This document shows, in pieces, positions 19,100-28,171 of a DNA stretch of 64,000 bases. The position numbers were made by a program, and so were the translations under genes. The DNA is from Dehalococcoidia bacterium (lineage in GTDB: Bacteria > Chloroflexota > Dehalococcoidia > Lucifugimonadales > Lucifugimonadaceae). Below the pieces are notes generated by a model. It was not told where the DNA came from. It searched no databases and worked only from the letters and a program-made list of their open reading frames with translations. Numbering within the stretch: position 1 is the first letter of the stretch; every line of letters begins with the position of its first letter. Location: the NCBI GenBank assembly GCA_029936155.1, contig JAPYUK010000001.1:1-64000 (forward strand). Reading direction: 5' to 3'.

Positions 19100-21310
19100 A
19101 TGACGGTAAGTCAGGAAACACTCGACGAAATCGCTCTTAGCCGAGACGAGTACGAAGCGATAATCGATCGACTCGGCCGGGAACCCGGTTCACTTGAGCT
19201 CGGCCTGTTCGGTGCATTGTGGTCGGAACACTGTGGCTACAAGCACACTAAGGCGCTGCTTCGTACCCTCCCCTCCTCCTCCGAGCGCCTGTTAGTGGCT
19301 CCCGGAGCCGAGAACGCCGGGGTTATTGATCTTGGCGATGGACTGGCGGTCGCTTTCAAGATCGAGTCGCATAATCACCCGTCGGCTGTTGAGCCGTTCG
19401 AGGGCGCAGCTACCGGTGTCGGCGGAATCATTCGAGACATTTTCGCAATGGGCGCACGGCCAATCGCCCTGCTCAACTCGCTCCGATTCGGTCAGCCTGA
19501 TGATGCTCGCACGCGTTACCTGATCAACGGCGTTATTGGCGGTATATCTTCCTACGGCAATTGCATCGGAATTCCTGACGTCGGTGGCGAGATATTTTTC
19601 TCCGACACCTACAAGGGCAACCCGCTCGTCAACGCCATGTGTGTAGGTCTAATCGAAGACGGCAAGATGGCAAGCGCCTCTGCCAAAGAGCCGGGTGACC
19701 TGCTGATTTTGGTCGGGGCCGATACCGGTCGAGACGGGATTCACGGTGCTTCTGGACTTGCATCACGAGCGTTCGAAGAACAGGCCGAGATGCGTTCGGC
19801 AGTACAGGTCGGGAATCCCTTTTTGGAAAAAGTTCTGATGGAAGCTTGTATTGAATCGCTCGATTTGCCCGGCGTGGTTGGTCTTCAGGATTGCGGCGCA
19901 GCGGGTATAACATCGGCGGCAATCGAGATGGCAGAGCGTTCCGTCATGGGCCTAAAACTGCTGATCGACAATGTGCCTCGACGCGAAGAGGGTATGACAC
20001 CTTACGAAGTGATGCTCTCGGAGTCGCAAGAGCGGATGCTGTTGGCGGTTACTCCAGGCCTTGAGGGTCCCGTTTTCGAGTTATTCCAAAAGTGGGACCT
20101 TGATGCGACGGTGATTGGCGAGTTCGAACTGGGTGAGAATGTTCGCATCTATGATGAGGGCAAAGAGGTTAGCTCGACTCCAGTCATCATGTTGACGGAC
20201 GCTCCGGAGTACAAGTTCACGGGAATCAAGCCTGAGTGGCTGACGAAGCTGCAAAATGCTGATCTTTCGACGACGCCGTTACCATCTGCATCGCCAACTG
20301 AGACTCTGCTGAAAATGCTCGCTGCGCCGAACATCGCATCCCGATTCCCGATCTACCGCCAGTACGACTACCACGTGCAGACCAATACGGTCGTTGAACC
20401 GGGCGGTGATGCAGCTGTGCTGCGACTCAAGGGTTCGAAGCGAGGAATTGCGGTCTCGACTGACTGCAATGGCAGAATCTGCTATCTCGATCCAGAGGTC
20501 GGAACTGTTATCGCCGTGGCCGAAGCTTGCCGGAATCTTTCAGTAACCGGTGCTAAGCCTGTTGCACTTACCGACGGACTGAATTTTGGCAATCCGGAAA
20601 CAGACGATGTTCAGTACCAGTTGACCGAGTCGATAGCGGGCATGAGTCGTGCTGCCGAGTCGTTTGGCATTCCGATCGTTAGCGGCAACGCCAGTATGTA
20701 CAACCAGTCGATGGGCATCGATATTTTCCCGACTCCGATCATCGGATCGCTCGGTCTGTTGGAGGACGTTGAAAAGCACGCCACTGCCGGGTTTAAGACC
20801 GAGGGTGATGCCATCGTATTGCTGGGTACCGATTCGACATGGGACAGTATCCAAGGCCTTGCTGGAAGTGAGTATCTCGATCTGGTTCACGGCAAAGTCG
20901 AGGGTCATCCTAGTATCGATCTCGATCTAGAGGTCAGGACTCAGGCTGTCTGTCGTGAGGCGATCGAAGCTGGACTTGTGGCTTCGGGTCATGACGTTTC
21001 AGACGGTGGAGTTGCGATTGCGATTGCCGAGAGCGCAATTATCGGTGGCATTGGCGCAGAGATAGACGAAGCGCCCGGTGACCGGTGGGATGCTGCAATG
21101 TTCGGTGAATCGCAGTCGAGGATTATCCTGAGTGTGCCTGCCGATGACGTAACCAGGCTTGAAGCCATGGCGGCGGCGAGTAACGTGCCGCTGACCGTAA
21201 TTGGCAACGTCGGCGGAAGTTCGCTGAAATTTGGTGACGCTGTTTCACTCCTACTTGCAGACGCCGAGGACGCCTGGAAAAACGGCTACACACTGGCAAC
21301 TTCAGACTAG
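19100..21310 (+). CDS. purL: Phosphoribosylformylglycinamidine synthase subunit PurL
   Basis: ATP-dependent FGAM synthase of the small (three-subunit) type, 736 residues, which needs PurQ and PurS. Motifs include GALWSEHCGYKHTKALLR, FKIESHNHPSAVEPFEGAAT, GDAAVLRLKGSKRGIAVSTD and SGHDVSDGGVAIAIAESA. The gene is directly downstream of purQ. It is followed after only three bases by a HAD phosphatase gene, likely on the same transcript. Confidence 0.96.
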   Translation: MTVSQETLDEIALSRDEYEAIIDRLGREPGSLELGLFGALWSEHCGYKHTKALLRTLPSSSERLLVAPGAENAGVIDLGDGLAVAFKIESHNHPSAVEPFEGAATGVGGIIRDIFAMGARPIALLNSLRFGQPDDARTRYLINGVIGGISSYGNCIGIPDVGGEIFFSDTYKGNPLVNAMCVGLIEDGKMASASAKEPGDLLILVGADTGRDGIHGASGLASRAFEEQAEMRSAVQVGNPFLEKVLMEACIESLDLPGVVGLQDCGAAGITSAAIEMAERSVMGLKLLIDNVPRREEGMTPYEVMLSESQERMLLAVTPGLEGPVFELFQKWDLDATVIGEFELGENVRIYDEGKEVSSTPVIMLTDAPEYKFTGIKPEWLTKLQNADLSTTPLPSASPTETLLKMLAAPNIASRFPIYRQYDYHVQTNTVVEPGGDAAVLRLKGSKRGIAVSTDCNGRICYLDPEVGTVIAVAEACRNLSVTGAKPVALTDGLNFGNPETDDVQYQLTESIAGMSRAAESFGIPIVSGNASMYNQSMGIDIFPTPIIGSLGLLEDVEKHATAGFKTEGDAIVLLGTDSTWDSIQGLAGSEYLDLVHGKVEGHPSIDLDLEVRTQAVCREAIEAGLVASGHDVSDGGVAIAIAESAIIGGIGAEIDEAPGDRWDAAMFGESQSRIILSVPADDVTRLEAMAAASNVPLTVIGNVGGSSLKFGDAVSLLLADAEDAWKNGYTLATSD

Positions 21311-21313
21311 ATA

Positions 21314-22177
21314 GTGGTTCTACCGACTCAAACGGATATCTCGTCGCTGATCAAGCGTTACGACGCGCTTTTCTTCGATTCGTTTGGCGTCCTGGTGGAC
21401 GGGGTTGATGCCATACCGGGCACTGTCGAGCTCATAAATCGGATGAACGAAGCCGATGTGAACTACTTCGTGGTCACGAACGATGCGTCGGTTTCACTCG
21501 TGAAACGGGTAGCCAAGCTCAAATCGCAAGGATTCGAGATACCGATCGAGCGCATCGTCAATTCGGGATCGTTGATCGCCGGGTACGTTGAAGCACATTA
21601 CCTGCAAGGCAAACCTACTCTTGTTCTCGGTACACAGGACTCGAAGGACTACGCGATCGAAGCCGGAGTTCGGTTGGCCGAGCCGAACGATCCTGAAAAC
21701 GAACCCGATGCAGTGATCGTTGGAGACAACCGGCCATACGACTGGGAACCGATGCTCGAACTGCTTCTCGGTCTACTAAGCCGCCGGTTTGTGCAACACA
21801 ACCCGGTTCGGTTAGTTCTCCCAAATCCTGATTTCATATTCCCAAACGGACCAGGGGCGTTTGGGTTTGGAGCCGCGGCATTTGTCGACCTCCTTGAGCA
21901 GGCTCTTGTTCGTCTGCACGGCACCCACGACGAGTTGATCGCTTCCAAGTTGGGTAAGCCCTACTCTCCGATATTCAAAGAAGCTATTCGGAGAGCTGGA
22001 ACCAGCAATGCCGTGATGATCGGAGATCAGCTAGAAACCGACATCTTGGGAGCCAATACGGCAGGTATCGATTCAGCTGTTGTTACGACCGGAATCAACC
22101 GTCGAAAATCGCCAGAAGACTTCGAAGAACTAGCTGAGGAGTTAACTCCTCGGTATATTCTTGCTTCACTCGTATAA
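21314..22177 (+). CDS. HAD-IIA family phosphatase (NagD-like)
   Basis: 287-residue haloacid-dehalogenase-fold protein of the class IIA (NagD/AraL) group. Motif I is FFDSFGVLVDG: the nucleophile Asp is present, but the usual second Asp, two residues on, is Phe. Motif II is VVTNDAS, and motif IV is MIGDQLETDILGANTAGI with GDxxxxD intact. Enzymes with this motif-I change exist in related HAD-IIA subfamilies, so activity is uncertain. It starts with GTG three bases after purL and is probably coexpressed with it. Substrate unknown. Confidence 0.82.
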   Translation: MVLPTQTDISSLIKRYDALFFDSFGVLVDGVDAIPGTVELINRMNEADVNYFVVTNDASVSLVKRVAKLKSQGFEIPIERIVNSGSLIAGYVEAHYLQGKPTLVLGTQDSKDYAIEAGVRLAEPNDPENEPDAVIVGDNRPYDWEPMLELLLGLLSRRFVQHNPVRLVLPNPDFIFPNGPGAFGFGAAAFVDLLEQALVRLHGTHDELIASKLGKPYSPIFKEAIRRAGTSNAVMIGDQLETDILGANTAGIDSAVVTTGINRRKSPEDFEELAEELTPRYILASLV

Positions 22178-22206
22178 AATCAGTAGATATAAGAATGATT
22201 TGAGAC

Positions 22207-22235
22207 AAACGCGAGTGGTCTTGGCACTCGCGTTT
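22207..22235 (+). terminator. Perfect 11-bp hairpin after the HAD gene
   Basis: AAACGCGAGTG (22207-22217) pairs perfectly with CACTCGCGTTT (22225-22235) around a 7-base loop, 30 bases after the HAD stop and before fmdB. A strong U-tract is lacking, but the A/T ends of the stem and the location suggest transcription termination, perhaps in both directions. Confidence 0.6.
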
Positions 22236-22263
22236 ACTTGTGGTCCCGGAATCCTAGATACAG

Positions 22264-22641
22264 ATGCCAACTTACGTTTACAAGTGTACTGACAACGGTC
22301 ATGTTTTTGAATTAGTCCAGAAATTCAGTGCAGACCCGGGCGCCAAGTGCCCAACTTGCCGAAGCGAGTCGAAGCGGCAAATTACTGCGCCGACCGTTAT
22401 CTACAAGGGTTCAGGCTTCTACACCACAGACTACGGTTCAGGATCAAGCCGGGCGAATAGCAAGCCTTCGAACGGCAGCTCGTCGGACAGTTCCAAATCT
22501 TCTGATTCTGAATCTGATTCGAGTTCACCGAGCAAATCTTCAGCCGAAAGCAAGAAATCGGATAGCGGCAAAGACAGCGGAAGCTCGCACTCTCACGACG
22601 GAGCGAGTCACTCGCACGGCGCCGGAAGCCACACCCACTAG
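22264..22641 (+). CDS. FmdB-family zinc-ribbon regulatory protein
   Basis: 125-residue protein. Residues 1-60 form the FmdB/CxxC zinc ribbon: MPTYVYKCTDNGHVFE, then CPTC, then GSGFYTTDYG. Residues 60-105 are Ser/Lys/Asp-rich low complexity, and the last 20 contain five Ser-His or Thr-His steps (SHSHDGASHSHGAGSHTH). The His tail could bind Zn, Ni or Cu; that is inference. The family is linked to regulation of amide or C1 enzymes, but no such enzyme is adjacent. It is followed after 20 bases by dtd. Confidence 0.85.
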   Translation: MPTYVYKCTDNGHVFELVQKFSADPGAKCPTCRSESKRQITAPTVIYKGSGFYTTDYGSGSSRANSKPSNGSSSDSSKSSDSESDSSSPSKSSAESKKSDSGKDSGSSHSHDGASHSHGAGSHTH

Positions 22642-22661
22642 CTGGCGATTTCAGTCTCAAA

Positions 22662-23135
22662 ATGCGCGTCGTAATCCAGCGGGTCAACCGAGCTTCAGTA
22701 ACCGTCGTTGGTCAGGTGACCGGTTCTATCGAGCTTGGGCTCTGCCTTCTTGTTGGGATCACTCACGAAGACACTCGGGAAGACATTCGGTACATCGTCG
22801 ACAAGACGCTGAATATGCGTATATTCCCTGACCAAACCGGCGATTCTGGATTCGATGAGTCTGTGATGGACGTCAATGGCGGACTGTTGCTGGTGAGCCA
22901 GTTCACGTTGTACGCGTCGACTCGCAAAGGTCGTCGCCCCGGCTTTACCGATGCTGCCCGGCCTGAGCAGGCGCAGCCGATGTTCGATGAACTTGTGGAT
23001 ACGTTCAGAATGAACAGTGGTTTGAGCGTCGAGACGGGTGTTTTTGGCGCATCGATGACTGTTGATATCGAGAACGCTGGTCCGGTGACGATCACCCTCG
23101 ATTCGGCCGAGCGTAGTGCACCGCGCAAGGGCTAG
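22662..23135 (+). CDS. dtd: D-aminoacyl-tRNA deacylase
   Basis: Hydrolyses D-aminoacyl-tRNAs (proofreading). The 157 residues begin MRVVIQRVNRASVTV and carry LLLVSQFTLYASTRKGRRPGF, holding the SQxT motif, and the ENAGPVTITLDS segment with the Gly-Pro pair of the active site. Length is near the family norm of about 150. It is probably cotranscribed with the FmdB gene. Confidence 0.94.
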   Translation: MRVVIQRVNRASVTVVGQVTGSIELGLCLLVGITHEDTREDIRYIVDKTLNMRIFPDQTGDSGFDESVMDVNGGLLLVSQFTLYASTRKGRRPGFTDAARPEQAQPMFDELVDTFRMNSGLSVETGVFGASMTVDIENAGPVTITLDSAERSAPRKG

Positions 23136-23226
23136 TGCTCGTTTACTGCGGTGACGAAATTCAGGTTCATCTGAATCCCCGGACAGGTAGGAAGATACTG
23201 TTTGTCCGCTCGGATAGACGATCGAT

Positions 23227-24087
23227 TCAGGCGTGTTTGGTTTCGTAGTCGAGCGAAATATCCATGGCCGGAGGCGAGTGGGTCAGCGCGCCCACTGAAA
23301 TGATGTCGACTCCGCTTTTTGCCACATCGGCAATGTTCGCGAGCGTAATTCCACCTGATGCTTCGACTGTGCACTCGGCAGCTATCTGGTTGACTGCCGA
23401 GTGCATTTCTTCTGGTGACATATTGTCGAGCATTACGATGTCCGCCCCCGCGTTCGATGCGGCTAAGGCAGCCTCGATGGACTCGACCTCGACTTCTATC
23501 TTGACAGTGTGCGGTGCTCTGGCCCTCGCACGCCTGATCGCCTGGGCAAGGTTCACGCCTTCTCCGGCGAGTGCGGCAAGATGATTGTCTTTGATGAGCA
23601 CACCATCGGCGAGACTCATTCGATGATTGCGACCGCCACCAATCGACACGGCGTACTTGTCGAGAAGTCGAAGGCCGGGAACGGTCTTCCGTGTGTCTGT
23701 GATAGATGCGGTAGTGCCATCGACGGCGTTCACGTATTGGTCTGTGAGGGTCGCTATTCCGCTCATCCGCTGGAGAAAATTCAGGGCTGTTCGTTCCGCT
23801 GTGAGAATTGATGCCATCGATCCTGCAACGGTGGCGGCGATCTCACCGCCTTCAACGCGGTCACCGTCGAGTAACTGCTGTGTGAAGACCAGATTAGGAT
23901 CGACTCGGCGGAACGCGGCAGCAGCTACTTCCAGTCCGGCCAAAATTCCAGGTTCTTTGGGAACTAGAAACGCTCTTGCTTCGAGATGCGTTGGGATGAG
24001 CGCGTTGGTTGTGACATCGGCGCCAACTGAATCCTCCTCCAACGCACGGTCAATAAATAGGTCGAGATTGCCGGGAGTTGGAAGCAT
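23227..24087 (-). CDS. nadC: Nicotinate-nucleotide pyrophosphorylase (quinolinate phosphoribosyltransferase)
   Basis: Converts quinolinate and PRPP to nicotinate mononucleotide. The 286 residues include ALNFLQRMSGIATLTDQYV, TRKTVPGLRLLDKYAVSIGG, GGRNHRMSLADGVLIKDNH and VEVESIEAA, all diagnostic. It is the last gene of the leftward miaB-nadA-nadC operon, 35 bases after nadA, and completes the path from NadX and NadA. Confidence 0.95.
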   Translation of the reverse strand: MLPTPGNLDLFIDRALEEDSVGADVTTNALIPTHLEARAFLVPKEPGILAGLEVAAAAFRRVDPNLVFTQQLLDGDRVEGGEIAATVAGSMASILTAERTALNFLQRMSGIATLTDQYVNAVDGTTASITDTRKTVPGLRLLDKYAVSIGGGRNHRMSLADGVLIKDNHLAALAGEGVNLAQAIRRARARAPHTVKIEVEVESIEAALAASNAGADIVMLDNMSPEEMHSAVNQIAAECTVEASGGITLANIADVAKSGVDIISVGALTHSPPAMDISLDYETKHA

Positions 24088-24122
24088 TCAGGTTCTCTGG
24101 TGAGTGAGTAGTTCTATTATCG

Positions 24123-25337
24123 CTAGCCAGCGATTTCAAGCATTCGCTTAAGCGCAACAAGTGCATTTCGCTGGGTTTCAGGCTCAACTTCGATTCGGTT
24201 TATCGCGAGTCCCGCCATGATGCCTTCGAGAACCCACAGCACGTACGCTGGGTGAATTCGGTACATGGTGGCACACGGGCAAACCACTGGGTCGAGGCAG
24301 AAAATATCCTTGTCAGGATTTTCAGCTGCGAGTCGGCGAACCATGCTGATCTCGGTGCCAACACCCCACGATGATCCCGCGGGTGCTTCGGCAATCTTCT
24401 GAAGAATCAGCTCGGTCGAGCCGTACATATCGGCTGCAGCAACGACTTCCTGAGTGCACTCCGGGTGAACGATGATAGTTGTTTCGGGGTTACGTTCTTT
24501 CGCCTCTTTGATCTGATCGACCGTAAAACGAGTGTGAACTGAACAGTGACCCTGCCACAGTAAAACTTTGGCATTACTGATCTGTTCTTCGGAGAGCCCG
24601 CCCATCGGCAAGAAGGGATTCCAGACGGCCATATCGTCTTCCAATATTCCCTTTGCAATGGCAGTATTGCGGCCCAGATGCTGGTCAGGAAGGAACAAAA
24701 TCTTCTCGCCGCGTTCGAGTGCCCAGTCGAACGCTTTGTCCGCGTTTGAAGACGTGCACACGAGTCCGCCATTCTTGCCACAGTGAGCCTTTATCGCCGC
24801 GGCGGAGTTCATATATGTGATCGGAATTACACGATCGGTTGAGCCGAGTACTGACTCGATGTCATCCCAGCAGTCTTTCACGTCGGCGGGTTTTGCCATG
24901 TCGGCCATCGAACAGCCAGCGGCCATATTCGGAAGCAGGATGTTCTGGTCGGGCGAAGTAAGGATATCGGCAGTTTCAGCCATGAAGTGAACGCCGCAGA
25001 AGATGATCCACTTGGCGTCCTTGGTTTCAGCGGCCATTTTCGACAACTTGTAGGAGTCACCAGTGAAGTCGGCGTACTTGATCACATCGTCACGCTGGTA
25101 ATGGTGGCCGAGCAGTACGACCTTCTCGCCGATTTCGTTGCGTGCGTATTCGATACCTTCTGAGATTTCTTCAGGGGTTAGCTTGAGGTAGCGGGTTGGC
25201 ACTTTTTGCCATCGAACGCCGGCCTGAAATTCCTCTTCGAGGGTCTTCGTACGCAGGTTGCCGTCAGTCTGGCAAAATGCCGACTGCTCCAACTCCGTAA
25301 TTGGAATGGTGGTCTGCTTTGTGAAGGCAGTCGTCAT
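24123..25337 (-). CDS. nadA: Quinolinate synthase
   Basis: [4Fe-4S] enzyme condensing iminoaspartate with dihydroxyacetone phosphate. 404 residues. The three probable cluster cysteines are in GLVCTSSNA, VHPECTQEVV and CPCATMYRIHP. VLLGHHYQRDDVIKYAD and CGVHFMAETADIL are signature segments. The N-terminus is about 50 residues longer than in the short form. It overlaps miaB by four bases. Confidence 0.95.
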   Translation of the reverse strand: MTTAFTKQTTIPITELEQSAFCQTDGNLRTKTLEEEFQAGVRWQKVPTRYLKLTPEEISEGIEYARNEIGEKVVLLGHHYQRDDVIKYADFTGDSYKLSKMAAETKDAKWIIFCGVHFMAETADILTSPDQNILLPNMAAGCSMADMAKPADVKDCWDDIESVLGSTDRVIPITYMNSAAAIKAHCGKNGGLVCTSSNADKAFDWALERGEKILFLPDQHLGRNTAIAKGILEDDMAVWNPFLPMGGLSEEQISNAKVLLWQGHCSVHTRFTVDQIKEAKERNPETTIIVHPECTQEVVAAADMYGSTELILQKIAEAPAGSSWGVGTEISMVRRLAAENPDKDIFCLDPVVCPCATMYRIHPAYVLWVLEGIMAGLAINRIEVEPETQRNALVALKRMLEIAG

Positions 25338-26683
25338 ACGACCGGAACCTTTTCCTTTTTCACCGCTGTGCGCCCATCAGGTGCTTGCACTTGGGGCAAC
25401 ACTGCTTCGAGTGACCACGGTGAACTATCGGTAATTTCAACGTTTACAGTTTCGCCTGCCTGATGTTCAGGCATACCCAACCCATCTGGCACGTTTAAGT
25501 AGATAAGTTTATCGCCTCTGCTACGGCCATGCAGTCTACCTCGCTTGCGACCTTCGATAAGAACTTCGATGTTCTGGCCGACAAGAGTTGCGTTATTTTT
25601 GCCTTGAACATACTGCTGAAACTCGTCAACAGTGACTTTTCGAGCCTTCTTGACCGCACGTTCAACATCATCATGCATCTTGCGAGAGGCAAATGTGCCT
25701 TCTCGGTATGAGTATTCCGATGTATGTACCTTCTCGAACTCAACCGCTCGGAGGATGACCATGGACCGCTCGAACTGAGTTTCAGTTTCCCCAGAAAAGC
25801 CGACTATGAGGTCAGTGGTGAGAGTGACTCCTAGGATCATCTCTTTGATTTGAGCAACTTTTTCGAGGTACTGGCCACTAGTGTAACCGCGGCGCATATT
25901 CGCCAGAATCGTATCGTCACCGGCCTGAAACGGCAGGTTGATCATTTCGCAGACTTTCGGGAGGTCTCGGATCGCTTCGATTATTCGAATCGACATATCG
26001 TTGGGATGCGAAGTCATGAACCGGATACGTTCAAGACCGTTGATTTCGTGAATCTGTTCCATCAGATCAGCCAAGTCGATTCGAGGTCGAAGATCGTGGC
26101 CGTAGGAGTCGACGTTCTGGCCGAGCAACGTGATGTCTTTGACACCTCGTGCAACCATCATCTCGGCTTCGTGAACAATGTCGAATGTGGAGCGACTGTT
26201 CTCTCGACCCCGGCGATAGGGAATGATGCAGAAAGTACAGAACTTGTCACAGCCGTGGACGATCGGGATGAACGAGGCGACGTTCGGGTTTTCAGGCACT
26301 GCACCACTGAGGCAGCCTTCAGGGTCGAGACCGTGACGCATGCCGGCAAGTTCGAGGATAGGTTCGAACTCTTGCGGGCGCGCCCATACATGGACGTACG
26401 GGAAGCGGCGTTTGAGTTCTGATTGATGAGGCCCGACCATGCAGCCCATAACGGCGATCATGCGGTCGGTATTGCCCTTCATTCGCTTGCCGATTCTGCC
26501 AAGAAGCCCGGTTGCGGTGTCTTCGGCCGACTGGCGAACAACGCAGGTGTTTAGAACGACGACATCGGCCGACTCCATATCGTCGGTCGAGTCGAATCCC
26601 ATATTGGTGAAACCGCTGGACAAGCGTTCAGAGTCAGATGTGTTCATCTGACAACCGACGGTCCAAACGTGATAACTGGGCAA
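25334..26683 (-). CDS. miaB: tRNA-2-methylthio-N6-dimethylallyladenosine synthase
   Basis: Radical-SAM methylthiotransferase modifying A37 of tRNAs. 449 residues. The N-terminal UPF0004 domain has cysteines in VGCQMNTSDSE, LNTCVVRQSA and VMGCMVGP. The radical SAM motif is CDKFCTFC in a GCDKFCTFCIIPYRRGRE context. A TRAM domain closes the protein. It leads the miaB-nadA-nadC operon and is divergent from nadX across 230 bases. Both it and NadA need Fe-S clusters. Confidence 0.95.
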   Translation of the reverse strand: MPSYHVWTVGCQMNTSDSERLSSGFTNMGFDSTDDMESADVVVLNTCVVRQSAEDTATGLLGRIGKRMKGNTDRMIAVMGCMVGPHQSELKRRFPYVHVWARPQEFEPILELAGMRHGLDPEGCLSGAVPENPNVASFIPIVHGCDKFCTFCIIPYRRGRENSRSTFDIVHEAEMMVARGVKDITLLGQNVDSYGHDLRPRIDLADLMEQIHEINGLERIRFMTSHPNDMSIRIIEAIRDLPKVCEMINLPFQAGDDTILANMRRGYTSGQYLEKVAQIKEMILGVTLTTDLIVGFSGETETQFERSMVILRAVEFEKVHTSEYSYREGTFASRKMHDDVERAVKKARKVTVDEFQQYVQGKNNATLVGQNIEVLIEGRKRGRLHGRSRGDKLIYLNVPDGLGMPEHQAGETVNVEITDSSPWSLEAVLPQVQAPDGRTAVKKEKVPVV

Positions 26684-26916
26684 TTTAGATGCGGATCACT
26701 ATTAACGCTGAGAATCGCGGGCCAGAGGCGATCTTGGTAGCCAGCCCGGATTCGACTTTGTGAATGATTTAACCAACCGTTAGCGTATAAGGATATCCCT
26801 ACTGCCTGCCGAGTACCAGAAAATGGGCTAGTTACGGAGCAGAATCATGAGCCAGACGGATATCATGCGATTTTTCAGGGCGGGTTTATACCCGTAGTAG
26901 TGCGTTCGAGAGTGGA

Positions 26917-27768
26917 GTGATCAAGTCAGTGACAAATGCAGTAAACGTCGGACTAATCGGGTGCGGGTCGATGGGTTCCGAACTGGCACGGGCAGTAAAA
27001 CGTGGTGATGCGGGACCAGCGAGAATAGTTGGCCTATTCGATGAGTACGCGCCTGGACGTCATGCACTTGCAGAAGAACTGGGTGCAGGCGAGGGATCTG
27101 GTCCTGCTGAGTTCGATGATGTTTCGGATCTGATCGCCCATCCTGAGCTAGATCTGGTTATTGAGTGTGCGTCACAGGTTGCGGTGGTTGCTCACGCTGA
27201 AGCTGTTTTATCGGCTGGTGTATCGATGTTGGTGATGAGCTCTGGCGCGCTGACTTCGGGCGACTTCATGCGGAGCGTTTCTTCGATTTCGGCAAAAACC
27301 GGTGCTCATATATATGTTCCTTCTGGTGCCGTCGGCGGTATCGACACGCTTCGGGCGGCGAGACCGCTGCTTGAGTCAGTCACGATTGTTTCGACCAAGC
27401 CACCGATCGCATTAAGCGGCGCGCCGGGATTTGCAGATTTCGAGGACGCAGAGATAACTTCACCAACGGTTATATTCGAAGGCACAGCGTCGGAGGCTGT
27501 GAGCTTGTTCCCTGCAAATGTGAATGTAGCGGCAACTGTGAGTTTGGCCGGTCTGGGGCCTGATGCGACAAAAGTGAAGGTCGTCGCTGATCCCAACTCA
27601 CCCGGAAACGTTCACGAGATTAATGCTGTGAGCAGGGCCGGGAAATTTTCGTTCAGGTTCGAGAACGTGCCGCATGAGACGAATCCGAAAACGAGTTTTC
27701 TTGCGGTGCTGGCGGCGATAGAAACGCTGCGATCGATTTGTGAGCCGGGGCTGCGGATCGGCAATTAG
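26917..27768 (+). CDS. nadX: L-aspartate dehydrogenase
   Basis: NAD(P)-dependent oxidation of aspartate to iminoaspartate, the substrate of NadA, replacing the flavoprotein NadB. 283 residues: Rossmann motif VGLIGCGSMGSELARA, then VPSGAVGGIDTLRAA and DPNSPGNVHEI with the catalytic His. Either GTG 26917 or GTG 26929 may start it; GGAG at 26914-26917 would serve the latter. It is divergent from miaB-nadA-nadC, giving a complete local route from aspartate to NaMN. No nadB is in the window. Confidence 0.9.
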   Translation: MIKSVTNAVNVGLIGCGSMGSELARAVKRGDAGPARIVGLFDEYAPGRHALAEELGAGEGSGPAEFDDVSDLIAHPELDLVIECASQVAVVAHAEAVLSAGVSMLVMSSGALTSGDFMRSVSSISAKTGAHIYVPSGAVGGIDTLRAARPLLESVTIVSTKPPIALSGAPGFADFEDAEITSPTVIFEGTASEAVSLFPANVNVAATVSLAGLGPDATKVKVVADPNSPGNVHEINAVSRAGKFSFRFENVPHETNPKTSFLAVLAAIETLRSICEPGLRIGN

Positions 27769-27940
27769 ATCTTTTTGCGGGGATGCGGCACCGTTAATCG
27801 CATGTCGCCCGACCACGCCCGGTGCCTGTTCGGCTTTCCTCCTTCGGGAGGGATCGAGGGAGGGTAGATTTCGATGCACGATCAAATCGTCCTACGACGC
27901 CCGGAGCTAAACGCCGCGCCCTGAGCAACACGTAAAAAAA

Positions 27941-28033
27941 TGGCGGAGGGTGCGGGATTCGAACCCGCGAGGAGGCTCAACACCCCCAACCCGCTTAGCA
28001 GGCGGGCGCACTAGGCCACTATGCGAACCCTCC
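27941..28033 (-). tRNA. tRNA-Ser (anticodon GCU)
   Basis: Read on the minus strand: acceptor GGAGGGT paired with ACCCTCC, discriminator G and an encoded CCA. The D arm is GCA...TGC, and the anticodon stem CCCGC/GCGGG carries loop CTGCTAA (anticodon GCT, codons AGC/AGU). There is a long class II variable arm with a GGGGG/CCTCC stem, and T arm GCGGG-TTCGAAT-CCCGC. All elements fit tRNA-Ser. Confidence 0.95.
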
Positions 28034-28171
28034 GCGGAAGATGTGCCAGTGCGAACCTACTAAATATAACTTCACTCTCCACTTCCGGCAAAGGAGTTCC
28101 GCATGAGTTCTTGTAATTAATTCTGAGTAGCGTTCGACACAAAAGCGCCATCTTGGCAGATCTTGCTGTCG

